64,000 nt of DNA from Progne subis subis. Its lineage: Eukaryota > Chordata > Aves > Passeriformes > Hirundinidae. The DNA is taken from assembly GCA_022316685.1 (NCBI GenBank), contig JAKJHU010001078.1, positions 1 to 64,000 on the forward strand, given 5' to 3'. Shown here piece after piece: positions 43,136 through 54,990 of this stretch. The notes beneath the pieces are model-generated. The model ran no database searches. It was not told the DNA's origin and saw only the letters and a program-made list of their open reading frames with translations. Numbering within the stretch: the first letter of the stretch is position 1; each line of letters starts with the position of its first letter. The position numbers were made by a program, and so were the translations under genes.

Positions 43136-45748
43136 GAGGGGAATTCAGAGCCTTTTTCTCCCCTGTGGGCTGAGGGTCTGCATTTCCAATGGCCCTGCAG
43201 CTGCCAAAGGGGCCTTTTTTGCTCAGCTGAGAACAGTTCTGCTAGTGCCTGTCCTGAACCTGCTTTTCCTACAATTGTCCCCAAAGAATCCTAATTATTT
43301 GCAGCCCCAGGTCTTGTGTGCATGCAGGTGTGAGAACTGAGGGATGGAACAGTTCTGCTGTGGGGAAATTCTCATTTTCTTGATTGTTTTTTACTTGCAG
43401 TTATTTTGATTGTTTCTTTGGGTGTTTTGTTCTTTGTTTTGGGATTTTGTTGTTTTTGGGGGGAACTTTTTTGGGGAGTTTTAGGTTTTGTTTTGTTGTT
43501 TTTTTAATTGGGGGTGGAGGGTTATTTGTTTTGGTATGGGGTGTATCTGTTGTTTTTTGCTTCTGTTTTGTTTTGTTTTTAAATTAACTCCCCCTGGAAG
43601 CCCTGGGCAGAGCTCTGTAACTCTGTGTGACACTTGCCTGTGGCACTGTGGAGGTGGCCAAGGGGACCTTCCCCGAGCTGTGTGCACAGCAGTGCACATC
43701 AGCCCAGGCCGGGGGTGCTCAGTGCCCGCTCAGTTTTGCTGTCTGGCTGTGGCTCTGGATGCTTCCCTTGGAGCGTCCCACAGCATACTCCTAGATAAGC
43801 TGGCAGCCCATGGCTTGGACAGGAGCACTCTTTGCTGGGTTAGGAACTGGCTGGATGGCTGGGCCCAGAGAGTGATGGTGAATGGTACAGCATCCAGCTG
43901 GAGACCAGTCACCAGTGGTGTCCCTCAGGGGTCTGTATTGGGACCAGTTCTATTTAATATTTTTATAGACGACATGGATGAGAGCATGGAGTCCTTCATT
44001 AGTAAATTTGCAGACGACACTAAGCTGGGAGCTTGTGTTGATCCATTGGAAGGGAGGAGGGCCCTGCAGAGAGACCTAGATCGGTTGGATGAATGGGCAG
44101 AGTCCAACAGCATGAAGTTTAATAAGTCTAAGTGTCGAGTTCTACATTTTGGCCACAAAAATCCCCGACAGCGTTACAGGCTGGGGACAGTGTGGCTGGA
44201 CAGTGTTCAGGTGGAAAGGGACCTGGGGGTGCTGGTCGACAGCCGGATGGATATGAGCCAGCAATGTGCCTTGGTGGCCAAGAAGGCCAATGGCATCCTG
44301 GCCTGCATTAGGAATTGTGTGACCAGCAGGAGTAGGGAGGTCATTCTTCCCCTGTACTTGGCACTGGTGAGACCACATCTTGAGTACTGTGTCCAGTTCT
44401 GGGCCCCTCAGTTTAGGAAGGATATTGAGATGCTTGAGCGTGTCCAGAGGAGGGCAACGAGGCTGGTGAGGGGCTTGGAACACAAGCCCTATGAGGAACA
44501 TTTGAAGGAGCTGGGATTGTTTAGCCTGGAGAAGAGGAGGCTTAGAGGTGACAGTTATTACTCTCTACAACTTCCTGAAGGGAGGTTGTAAACAGGTGGG
44601 GGTCGGTCTCTTCCACCGGGCAGCAACTGACAGAACAAGGGGACACAGTCTCAAGCTACGTCAGGGAAGGTACAGGTTAGATATTAGGAAAAAAAATTTT
44701 CACTGAAAGAATAATAAAGCACTGGAATTGTCTTCCCAGGGAGGTGGTGGAGTCACCATCTCTGGATGTGTTTAAAAAAAGACTGGACATGGCACTTAGT
44801 GCTATGGTCTAGTTGAGGTGTTAAGGCATAGGTTGGACTTGATGATCTTAGAGGTCTCTTCCAACCTCATTATTCTGTGATTCTGTGATTCTGTCTCCAG
44901 GCAGGGAACGTTGGAGCTGTCACCACCGTGGTGTCACAGAGAGGGGAACGCTGGGGCTGTGCCGCTCCTGCCCCAGCCCCAAGAGCTCTGCCAGCGCCTG
45001 GAGGAGACACAAAGACTGAGCCCAAGGGAGAGAACTGCAGAAGGGGCTGAGCTGGGAGGGAGGCAGCGGGATCATGAAGTCCAGGCCCTGGCCCTGCACA
45101 GACAGCCCAACAGTGGCAGCCTGGGCATTCCCGGGAGCGGTGTCCAAAGGCTCCTGGAGCTGCCACAGCCTCGCAGCTGTGACCATTCCCTGGGGAGCCT
45201 GGTGAGTGGTCAAGGCCCCTGCAGGGGAAGAAGCTTTTGCTGGTCTCCAGCCTGCAGCTGGCCTGGCCCAGCCCCAGCCGTTCCCTGGGGTGCATTCCCT
45301 GCTGGCCCCGGGGCAGAAGTCTCAGCTGCCCCTGCTGCTGTCCCTGGGCAGGAGGCGCAGCCCCCGGGGAGCTCTGAGCTCCGTCTGCTGCTGGGCTGCG
45401 GCCGAAGCGAGCCAGTGCCGGCAGAGCTCTGGGGAAAGGTCCCGGCCCTGGCTTGGGGCTGGGCCAGAGCCCAGGGAGCAAATCAACTTGCAGCTGCTGC
45501 CCCAGAGCAGGGAAGAGCAGGAATTGCTGGCTGGGAGAGACTCTTGCCAAGGGCCTGCAGTGTCAGGACACAGGCCATGGCTGGACACTGCTTGGGGCCA
45601 GGGTGAGCTGGGATGTGGGAATGGACTTGTTCCCTGGGAGGGCGGTGGGGCCCTGGCACAGAGTGGGCGGAAAAGCTGTGGCTGCCCTGGAATGGCTGGA
45701 AGTGTCCAAGGGCTGGTTGGAGGGGACTTCCTGCCCAGAAGGCAAGGG
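43136..45748. repeat. segmental duplicate copy A (contains a CR1)
   Basis: Parallels 46,643-47,755 (copy B): shared ...CTTTTTCTCCCCTGTGG, GCACATCAGCCCAGGCCGGGGG, GGAACGTTGGAGCTGTC, ACTGCAGAAGGGGCTGAGCTGG. Copy A has a G/T-rich stretch at 43,380-43,590 and a CR1 at 43,776-44,893 that B lacks. Open frames here (for example 44,911-45,606) are not conserved in frame with B and are not taken as genes. Confidence 0.8.
43776..44893 (+). mobile_element. CR1 LINE, 5'-truncated, with long RT fragment
   Basis: The end of CR1 ORF2: RT motifs [15 protein letters not shown] and FADDTKLG, then the conserved C-terminal region ([37 protein letters not shown]), open from the insertion edge to 44,591, where a frameshift occurs. 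The 3' end carries TTGGACTTGATGATCTTAGAGG and tandem ATTCTGTG units. The unoccupied site is preserved at 47,150/47,151. The long open RT stretch marks this as the youngest CR1 in the window. Confidence 0.95.
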
Positions 45749-45862
45749 ATGGGATGGGATGGGATGGGATGGGATGGGATGGGATGGGATGGGATGGGAT
45801 GGGATGGGATGGGATGGGATGGGATGGGATGGGATGGGATGGGATGGGATGGGATGGGATGG
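45749..45862. repeat. (GGGAT)n pentanucleotide microsatellite
   Basis: About 22-23 copies, partner of the array at 91-169. The minus-strand frames read Pro-Ser-His repeats and the plus-strand Met-Gly-Trp-Asp; neither is a gene. Confidence 0.97.
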
Positions 45863-46119
45863 GTTCCATGGGGTGGGATGGGGCAGTGTAATTTTGGGAT
45901 TGCAGTGTGAGGGGTTTTGTGAAAGTAGGGAGGGGTAGGAATTGCACTGGGGGGATGGGGTGTTTTGGGCTGTTGGAGCAGTGGGCAGGAAAGCAAGGGG
46001 CAGTTTTGGGTGCGTGTTGGTGCTTGTAGCAATTCTGTAGCAGGGCTGAGGTGGAGAGGCAGTGACTTTGGGAGGGTAATGGCAGCTGGTTCCAAGAAAG
46101 AAGGAAAGAAAGAAAGAAG

Positions 46120-46640
46120 GAAAGATAGATAATTTTTTTTCAGCATCTGGAGCCTGAAATCTGGTGTTTCCTGGCACAGCCGGAGCGCAGATTCAGAAAT
46201 TCCCTGGTGCTGGAACAGCCCAAGTGCGGCAATTTACTGGCACAAAAAGCCAATCTGCGGCAATTTACCAGTGCTGGCATTGGAACTGCCCAGATCTGGT
46301 CCATTGGTGGTGCCAGGACTCCAGATGCAGTTGTTTGCCATCAGCCAGATCCGGCAATTTCCTGCTGCTGGGGCACACGAGGGGTCTGGATGGGCAGGAA
46401 AGCTGAGCCTGAGCCAGGAGCTTTCCTTGGCTGCAGCAGAGGCTGGGTGTGCAAAGGCCTTCCCGGCGCTGTGCCCTGGCCAGGAGGGATTGTGCCACTG
46501 GAGCTGAGCCTAAATTTCTTGCAGGCAGCTTTAGGACACAGAAAATGGAGAAGGCAGAGCTGACTGTCAGCTTTCCCCAGTCCTCCAGAGGAATGATGTG
46601 TGGAAAGCAGCCTGGGAGCAGGCTTGATGTGCCAGGGGCG
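46120..46640. other. unassigned, with weak internal repetition
   Basis: A GGCAATTTACCAGTGCTGG-like phrase recurs imperfectly between 46,190 and 46,360. No gene seen. Confidence 0.45.
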
Positions 46641-46642
46641 GG

Positions 46643-47755
46643 CAATTGAGAGCCCTTTTCTCCCCTGTGGCCTGAGGCTCTGGCCTCTGCTCTTTGCAAG
46701 TGCCCTAGAGCTGCCTGCCAAGGGGCCTTTTTCACTGGCATGAGAGGAGTCCTGCTCCAGGGCTGTCCTCAAGCTGCTTTTGCAACAGATGTGCCTGAGG
46801 AATGGTCATTCCTTGCAGTCTCAGTGCTGTGTGTGAGTGCAGCTGAAAGCACTGGAGGAGGCAGCAGCTCTGCGGGGGGCAGAGTTGTCTTTTTCTTGGT
46901 GGGGGTTTGGTTTGGTATTTTTTTGTTTGGTTTGGTCTTGTCATTGTTTGTTAATTTTTTTACTTTCCCTGTCAGCTCTGGGCAGAGCTCTGTAACTCTA
47001 TGTGACACTTGCCTGTGGCACTGTGGAGGTGGCCAGGGGGACCTTCCCCGAGCTGTGTGCACAGGAATGCACATCAGCCCAGGCCGGGGGTGCTCAGTGC
47101 CCGCTCAGTTTTGCTGTCTGGCTGTGGCTCTGGACGCTTCCCTTGGAGCGTCTCCAGGCAGGGAACGTTGGAGCTGTCCCCACCGTGGTGTCACAGAGAG
47201 GGGAACGCTGGGGCTGTCCCGCTCCTGCCCCGGCCTCAAGAGCTCTGCCAGCGCCTGGAGGAGACACAAAGGCTGAGCCCAAGGGAGAGAACTGCAGAAG
47301 GGGCTGAGCTGGGAGGGAGGCAGCGGGATCATGGAGTCCAGGCCCTGGCCCTGCACAGACAGCCCAGCAGTGGCAGTCTGAACATCCCTGGGAGCGGTGT
47401 CCAAAGACTTCTGGAGCTGTGGCAGCCTCAGGGCTGAGCCCATTCCCTGGGGAGCCTGGTGAGTGCCTCAGACCCCTCTGGGAGAAGCTTTTCCTGATCT
47501 TCAGCCCAGCCCTGCCCTGGCCCAGCTCCAGCTGTTCCCTTGGGTTGTGTCCCTGCTCACCTGGGCAGAGATCAGAGCTTGCCCAGAGAAGCTGTGGTTG
47601 CCTCTGGATCCCTGGAAGTGTCCAAGGCCAGGCTGGATGTGGCTTGGAGCAGCCTGGGATAGTGGAAGGTGTCACTGTCCATGGCACGGTGTGGAAAGAG
47701 ATGAACTTTAAGATCTCTTCCAAGCCAAGCTATTCTGTGATTCTGTAATTTTGGT
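46643..47755. repeat. segmental duplicate copy B with CR1 tail
   Basis: Homologous to copy A without the CR1 insert: ...CCCTTGGAGCG/TCTCCAGGCAGG at 47,150 is the empty site. Its end, 47,579-47,755, is a CR1 3' tail (GAAGTGTCCAAGGCCAGGCTGGA ... CAAGCTATTCTGTGATTCTG). Confidence 0.85.
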
Positions 47756-50254
47756 AGAGATGCTGAAGCTCTGTTTCAGCTTTATCCCACCAAATGTCTG
47801 GACCCAGCAGCAGCCATGGATGGGATCATCTCCTCCTCCCTCTCCCTGTGGCCATAACTCACCCAACAGCAGCCACTGAATAATGTCCCTCATGGGGCAG
47901 TGAGTACCAGAAAGGAAGGTTACTCCTTGGGGAAACACAATGTCCTTGGACTTCAGCAGAGCATTGAAATGGGCCCCCTCAAGCACCTCAGCACCAGTGA
48001 AATCTCCTCTTATGGACTCGGCCCAGGAGATCTCCCAGAGCAGCTGCAGAGGAGTCGCTGTCAGGAGGAGGGACGTTTGTCAAAGTTTGATGTAGATCAA
48101 AACAAGCTCTGGCACCATTCCACATTTTTGTTTGTCACTGGGAAATAAATACAGATGTCCCCATGTCACAATGTCAGTCCCCCCAGGGTTCCTGTGATTG
48201 GTTTTGTCCCCTGATATGGAGACACAGGAGCTCTCCCAGCTGCACAGGGTGTCAGGTATCCCTTCCTGAGCTTGACACCCTTGGAAAGGGTGAACAAGGA
48301 GGTTCCTTGCTGCAGGAGTAAGTATGGGTTTTGGAAACAGGTGAGACCTGGAGAAGGCTCCTTCTACAACCCCTCAGCACGCGGCAATCCCACATCTTTA
48401 TTTGTGTGACTATCTTCTCAGGGCAAGGAGAGGGGAGAGAGGAGCCTCCTTTGGGCAGGGAGAGGAGGCAGAGAGACACCAAAAGCAGGAGTGCCAAAGG
48501 GATGTGGGCAGATCTGGATCTAATGGCTGCATTAGGGGTGCCATTCCTAAATCCAGTCTGGGAGAGTCACGGCTGTGTTGCTTTGTAACCTCTGAAGTAT
48601 CTGATGGTGGGAGATGCTCAAGTTTGTCCTGTTTGCATCCCCAGTTCCTGCAGGGCTGGTGTTAAACAGCGCCAGGGGATGCTCCTGGGCACTGAGCCTG
48701 GCATGGCTCAGGGTTCAGGTTTCCTCCATCAATCCCACTTCAGAGGTTCAGTATGGTGAGAAGGTCTTAGTGGGTCAGGAGCAGCACAATCCAGAGAACT
48801 GAAGGATGGTTTTATGTTGGTAATTCTGGGAATGGGTTTCTCAGGCAGGATGCTGGATACCAGGGATTTATGCCCTCCTTTTTAGGAAAACTTTGGATTC
48901 CTGGTGTTAGTGCTGTTCCACAGCTTCCAGCATCCCTACTCCTTTCATTTCCACTTCCCCAGCTTCCCTGTGTCCTTTCTGAGGGGGAAGAAAGGAACAT
49001 CGATGGTGGCACCACTTGGCTGCCTCGGCCTCCTGCTGGTCCTGGAGTTCCAGGGTGTCTGGCACAGCCGCTCTCAGTGGGGCTGGGACTTGGTTCAGGC
49101 CCCCACAGTCCTGTCAGTGGCCACTCCCCACTGGGCTCACGCTCTGCCCATGTGGGGCTGTTGGAGGCTCAGCGGCTCTGGCTGAGCACTCCCAGCTCTC
49201 CAGTTCCTGACTCATCCCAGGGATGGGGTCCCGCAGTCCCGGTCGGTGCCCTGTTGCCAATGGGGCCCTGTTTTGGGGTGGCCATGGGTACCTGCTGTTC
49301 CTCCAGCCTCAGCAGCCCCACAGCAGAAGGGTCCTCTGGGAGCCCAGGCAAGGGATTCAGCTGTGGGATTCCCTCTGTCTCCACAGCAGCTCTCCCAAGA
49401 GTCCTTTGGGCTCCCTGAAATACTGTCTCCTGAGGTGATCCATGCCAGGGAGTCCCGGGGCCTCTGGGCCAGTCCCAGTGGGTGTTTTTGCCATTCCCAG
49501 TCGTGGTCACTTCAGCTCCTGATGTGCTTAGGCCTGAGTGGCCGACCTCAGCCAGAGCTGACTTACAAGAGGAGCCCTGGGCATTGTGTGCCTAACACCA
49601 TCAGTTTTATTTAGCTAAAAATAGATGACCGAGATGCTTATGCCAGCTGTTTAACACCAAAATGGATGCTTTAGAAACTTTTGCATGATCTTGTGTAGTT
49701 ATCTGCAAGAAAGGTATCATTTTAGAGGCATTTCCCAACTGGTACGAATAGAGTCTTGCAGGATATTTTAGGGGAAATCCTCCAAGCCAAGGACTGGGAT
49801 CTGGTATAGTCCTGGCCCCTCCTAGTCAGGAAAAGGGCCACGAAATCCAGGAGTTTATGTGCTAAAAATAAAATTTAGTCACTTTTACGCTTATAAATGC
49901 TAAGTGAATTTACACTTTCAGAGCAAATTCAGAGACCTCATCTACAACTGGATTGCTTGGAATTGCTTGGAAGTGTTCTCCAGGTCCTTGCTGTGAAACA
50001 GGGCTCCCATATGACTGCAGACTCTGGATGAGGCTGGAATATTGAGGCAATTTCTCAATCCCTATCCTTTCTCTTGTATAATAATGATTAGGTGCATTGC
50101 CTTGCTTTCTTTTTGCTTGTTGCAAAAGCCAAGCACATAGTTTTATTGAATGTATAATTTTTCATTTTTGTTGCCTCGGTATTCACAGTAGAATAAGACC
50201 ATTCTTTCCATGGGTTTCTGTGTTCTTTAAATCACCCCCATCTATTGGCAGAAC
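47756..50254. other. unassigned intergenic sequence
   Basis: 2.5 kb with many short overlapping frames on both strands and none with a domain, start context or conservation cue. A phrase in 50,020-50,110 (minus) resembles 52,705-52,760 (plus), pointing to an inverted repeat pair of unknown family. Confidence 0.5.
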
Positions 50255-50329
50255 AGGTATCAGAGCCTGATGAAAGCAAGGCTCTGCTGTGATCTAGCTG
50301 GGCCTCATGGAATGCAGACGGCCACTGTC

Positions 50330-50520
50330 AGTCGATGGAACTCCTGGAAGCAAGGCTCAGATGTGACAAAGGCTTGTGCACCATGGAACCCAAGAGACCC
50401 TGATGGAACCAAGGCTGCAGTGAGTCACAGAGGGAGCCCATGGAAGCCAGGAGAGCATTGTGAGGCTGTGGAATAATATGGCACCAAGGTTCCACTGGGA
50501 CTTGACAGAACCCCCTGGAA
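50330..50520. repeat. ATGGAACC-type short tandem repeat
   Basis: Phrases such as ATGGAACCCAAGAGACCC, ATGGAACCAAGGCTGCAGTG and GGCACCAAGGTTCCACTGGG recur every ~35-45 bp. It is the reverse-complement relative of 42,955-43,115. Confidence 0.6.
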
Positions 50521-50554
50521 GTGAATCGTCCCAAACTGGGCCAAGAGACACTTC

Positions 50555-51079
50555 TGAGACAAAGTCCAAGAAGCGGGGATTTGCTTTATTCAGCACACCG
50601 GGTGTGCAGGGATATCTCCTCCCAACAGCACACACACAGGCACACAGCAGATGACAATATATGATTACACTTTATGCATAGTCGTAGTTCTCCTTAGAAA
50701 AGGTGGGGTTATGTAAACTATTTCTTAGAACTCATTACTATCATTAGCATAGGTGAGGCGCAGGTTCAACATCCTGGTGGTGGCACTGAGGAAGGCTACG
50801 CATCTCCTCCTCAGTGGTCCCCTGATGAAGGCTGGACATCTCCATCACTGTGCCCTTTTCATCTTTCTCCTCTAGGCATGCACAGTCTCCAGTTTGCCAT
50901 TTCAGCAACTTCCTCACTGGTTTTAGCAAGCTCTGTCCTTCATTGCTGCAAGTTTTGTTCCCTATTTCTTGACAAGTTTCATCCTGTGTCTTAAGCTTGT
51001 GGTGAACATTTGCTAGCTTCCAGGTGTATCTTATTCTTGCCCAAGGATGCCCAGGCACAGTTCTTTTAACCCTTTCACA
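50555..51079 (-). mobile_element. probable LTR (minus strand)
   Basis: Plus strand starts TGAGACAAAGTCC and ends CCCTTTCACA. AATAAA occurs on the minus strand near its start (complement of GCTTTATTCAGC at about 50,581-50,592), as expected for an R-U5 end. It lies 0.45 kb from an env remnant of the same orientation and may belong with it. Confidence 0.45.
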
Positions 51080-51480
51080 GCCAAGCACAGGAGAACCACT
51101 CCCAGACACTGGGAATTCCTGCAGGTGCACCCACCTTTGCAGACAAGGAGGCTCCAGCCTCGCTGGGAGAGGGCCCAGCTTTTACACTGTTAATCAAAGA
51201 AGCTGACATCACTCCTAGTGTGGGAACATCTGGTTTCATTCTCCTGGTTGGTTTCTCCCAAAGCCTGGCCAGGGCTCAAGGAGGAACCAAGGGAGTTGGC
51301 TTAGATCCTACAGCCCCAGACAAAGCCAGATTGGGTCTGGTTTCCCAATATAGAAAGATAAATCCATGTTTCACCAATGAACACATACAGAGATCATATT
51401 GCTAATAATGCTTTGTTAATGAGCAGATGGGAATAAACCATTTGGTTGGAAGGTTCATCTAGAGGTCAGCTTTGGCTCAG
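51080..51480. repeat. direct repeat, copy 1
   Basis: Parallels 52,829-53,265: GGAGAACCACTCCCAGACACTGGGAATT, GGGAGAGGGCCCAGCT, TCCCAAAGCCTGGCCAGGGC, AGGAGGAACCAAGGGAG, TTGGTTGGAAGGTT. The copies flank the env remnant below. Confidence 0.85.
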
Positions 51481-51499
51481 GGCCTGTTGTTCAGGTCTC

Positions 51500-52340
51500 A
51501 GTACTTCAGTCAGTGCTTTGACCTACAGATGAACTACAACCTTCACAACAATTCTTTTGATAACAGAGTTTAGATTTAGGTATTATGCATAAAGGCATCA
51601 TCTCTTCTTCAATTACATGCTCTTCATGTTCATTACTCAGAGCTATAATTTGCATTCCTTTCAAAACATGCCTAATTAGTTGCTGTTCTCTGTTCTTTAT
51701 CAAATGTCCCTGTTTTCTTGAGACTGTGTCTCTTTTTAGACAAGTCACAATACTCCACTTCCCAGAACGAAGTGTTAAAAATCTAACATGGAATCATAAC
51801 ACACCAAGTTATCACACTGCAATGATTACAGTGACTGCCCCGACTGCATTTTGCAGCAGCCTCCAATTTGGAAGCCAATCCCACCATGAAGAATTTTCTT
51901 CTTTCTGCCTCTCTTCTCCTGCTCTTTCTGTTGAGGTGATTCCTGATTGTTGGGCTTCAAACCCAACAGTGATTCCTGCAACATTCCTTCCTAGAATAGC
52001 ACAAGCTCCTCTCTAGAGGGCAAGCAGATAATCCAAGGCCATGCAGTTCTGTAGAGCCCCATTTGTGTTTGTTGGAGCTCAGTGGATGTGCTATTGGGTA
52101 TTTGAATAGCATCTCTTTTTACTTCATCTATTAATGGATTTAGCTTGTTAATGTAAACTCCACAGACAAGGCAGCGCACATGGGGCACAGGGTGAACCAG
52201 AATCTTTGGTTTTCTGAGAGCAAAGGCACTCTCTGGGGAGAAAATGTTCTCTTGCCACCAGCTCTTCTTTGTGGATGTTGCTGAAGTACCCTCAAGAGAG
52301 GCATCATTATTGCCTGGAAACAGGACCCAAACCATCATTT
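51500..52340 (-). pseudogene. env: orphan retroviral env (transmembrane end) remnant
   Basis: Read on the minus strand: Env pieces from 52,338 down (a CLVCGVYINKLNPL segment, then LQQTQ), the landmark MALDYLLAL at about 52,015-52,045 with a stop directly after it, GACAILG, then a WDWLPNWRLLQNAVGAV segment near 51,850 and a C-terminal IRHVLKGMQIIAL resembling ERV-A's IQGMQITAM. No gag or pol is nearby. Many stops and frameshifts. Confidence 0.72.
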
Positions 52341-52828
52341 AGGAATCTGTTTATGGGCAGTCTCCACACACCCAGCAGCTCCCATTCCCGGTACCAAAGG
52401 ACTGATTTCCTATTTCCCACTGTGGGTTGATGATGGATCCAGGGCTCCTTGCTGTGCTGCTGTTGTGTCCCCAGTGCCTTTGGGCCAGAGGAGTTTGACA
52501 GTGGTTCTGTTCCTTCTGTTGGTGCTGTTTCCAACATTGTGTGACCAAAATCCATCCTCATCTTCCCAAACCCACAGGTTCTTTTCCTTTTTCCATATGC
52601 AATTTTTGGATGCATTTTAGCGCCAAAGCACCAAAGACACCAACACCACCTGAAGGAATCAGTGTCATTTACTACAGCTGAAAGCAGCAAAGGAGCACAA
52701 AAGGAGCAGCTCAGCAATGCACCCAACCATCACTACCAAAGATTGCCTGCAGGGATTGAGAAAGATCCATCACCAGTTCCCCTCAGACTTTCCCATCACC
52801 CACATGCACACAGCAGCTGGGGGAAGCT

Positions 52829-53265
52829 GTCCCAGCCAAGGACTGGAGAGCCACTCCCGGACACTGGGAATTGCTGCAGGTGCCTCCAGCCACAGGTGAG
52901 GCTCCAACCTGGCTGGGAGAGGGCCCAGCTCTGATAGTGCTGAATAAACCAACTGACAGCACTTCTAGGGCAGGAACAGCTGGTTTCCTCCTCCTCTTGG
53001 GTCCCTCCCAAAGCCTGGCCAGGGCCCAAGGAGGAACCAAGGGAGGTGACTTTGACCATCCAGCCCCAAACAAAGCCAGATGTCAGATTTCATGGCCTTG
53101 TCCGGCTTCTAAACACAGAAAGGTCAATACATGTCTCACTAATGAGTGGATACATCTATCACAGCTAATGATCATGCATATTTCACTAATGAGCAGATGC
53201 AAAGACAACCTTTGGTTGGAAGGTTGATGCAGAGGTCACCTTTGCCTCAGGGCCTGCTGTTCAGG
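52829..53265. repeat. direct repeat, copy 2
   Basis: Partner of 51,080-51,480, with moderate divergence. 52,341-52,828 between the env remnant and this copy has no recognised feature apart from the phrase shared with 50,020-50,110. Confidence 0.85.
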
Positions 53266-53279
53266 CCTCACTCAGGCCT

Positions 53280-53475
53280 CTTGTCCAGGCCTGGCATGAG
53301 CAGGGACATCTTTCACCACATCACGTTGTTCAGAGCCCTGTCCCAGCTGGACTTGAATGTTTCCAGGGATGCGGTATTGACCACCTGCAGCCCCCCACAT
53401 CCCCCCTGGCCACAGAACCTGGCTGCAGAAATGGGTCCTTGGGGTGCTTTCCAAGGAACCTTGAAGGGATGAGGG
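53280..53475 (-). mobile_element. CR1 LINE 3' fragment
   Basis: CCCTGTCCCAGCTGGACTTGAATGTTTCCAGGGATGCGG is the complement of a CR1 3' region. Short and diverged. Confidence 0.55.
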
Positions 53476-53479
53476 ATCC

Positions 53480-54050
53480 AAAGCCAGCAGTGGGCTCAGT
53501 GCAGTGTCCATGGCCACAGCCCCTTGCCATGGCCCAGGGCAGGTTGGGATGATGATCCACCCTCACTCCTGGCCCAGGGCAGGGCTGCAGTGCTCTTGGT
53601 GGCACCTTGGGCTTGGCACACACTTGAGGAGGGTGTTTGTTTTTAATGGGGAAACTCAGGAGTTTTAGATTGCTTCAAAAATAAAAGAAAATCCCTCTTT
53701 GCTTAATGTGCAACCAGGTCTCCAAGGAAAGCAGGTCCCAGGTGAGTGAGAAGAGATAGGACGTGGTTTGGGAATGTGGAGCAAGGTTGTCCAAGGCTCA
53801 GATCTCAAGGCAGAGCTTCTCTGAGCAGGCCATACCTCCTTGGGAGACCCTGGTTCAGTATCAATCACAGAATGCTGCAATCACCTCTTGTCTAATGAGA
53901 ACAGTAATGAAATACACACTTGAAAATAGCAATACATATTTCTTAGAAGGTCTTTGAAATATTTCTCCATAACTGCAGCAGGAAAACTTCCAAATGAATG
54001 GCACCAGGCCAGAGGGAACTCAAGGCAGAGCCATGGTTTGTCAGGACTTG
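53480..54050. other. unassigned sequence
   Basis: No supported gene, RNA or repeat family seen. Confidence 0.45.
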
Positions 54051-54054
54051 CTTG

Positions 54055-54990
54055 ATCCTGATGAGCCCCGTGGTGGATTTGGTGTTAAACCCTGGAACCT
54101 CAGGGCCTGAGAGGAGATTGCACAAACCTTTCCAGGAGTGAAAGTCAGAAGAAAAACCCAAAGTGTCTCGATGCCTCAATGGGTCCCACAGAGGTCCATC
54201 CCCAACACAGGCTCCTCATGGAGTTCATGAAGGATAGAAATGGAGGCCAGGGTTGCACAAAAACCTTTTCAGAGACTCAGTGAGGGAAGGAAAATCCAAA
54301 GTACCTTAAACACCTTGATTATTTCAAAGTATTAATGAGCCCCACTGTATGTCAGTGCAAAGCTCTCAAGGGACTCACTAGAGCAGATAATAGGGGCCAT
54401 GATTGCACAAAGCTCTTAGAGACTCAGTAGCACAAAGAAGTACTTAAATTAACCCTGAGTACCTTGAAGCATTAATGAGCCCCACTGGGTGTGGTAACTG
54501 GCTAAGAATCTCTAGGGACTAACTAAAGCAGATAATTGGAGGCCATGATGGCACAAACCTCTAAAACTCAGTGTCAAAAAAAAGAAAGTTCCTTAATAAA
54601 TCTTGAGTATCCTGTACTATTAATGAGCTCCATTGAGACTTTACTCTGACTAAGAATCCCAACGGACTTGTTCAAGTAGATAATTGGGGGCCATGATTGC
54701 ACAAACATCTCACTGAGTCAGTTTTTAAAGGGAAACACCAAGAACCTTAAAACAACTGAAGTACCTTGAAGCATTAATGAGCCCCACTGAGTGTTGTTCC
54801 TGACAAAGCCTCTCAAGGGACTCATTAGAGCAGATAATGATTGCAGAAAGCTCTCAGAGCAGAACCCAAAGTCCTTTGAAGAACCTGCAGTACCTAGGAG
54901 CATTCAGGAGCCCCCCAGGGCCATTGCTGACCAAGGCTCCCCAGGGACTCCTTCCAGCACATCCTTGAGGCCACTGGCATGTGAGGGGGA
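54055..54990. repeat. degenerate ~145-bp tandem array
   Basis: The phrase TTAATGAGCCCCACTG or a relative recurs near 54,063, 54,178, 54,339, 54,473, 54,619, 54,773 and 54,897. Each is followed by CTCWAGGGACTnACTnnAGCAGATAAT and GGGGCCATGATTGCACAAA. The spacings of about 115-161 bp reflect indels. Non-coding, 2-3 kb upstream of the olfactory receptor. Confidence 0.88.

Noticed and set aside
44870..45606. Plus and minus frames over 200 codons in duplicate copy A
   Set aside because: Not conserved in frame between copies A and B, and they end in CR1 tail sequence.
45206..46177. Open frames of 154-274 codons reading MGWDG or IPSHP repeats
   Set aside because: They come from the (GGGAT)n array, whose 5-base unit has no stop codon in any frame.
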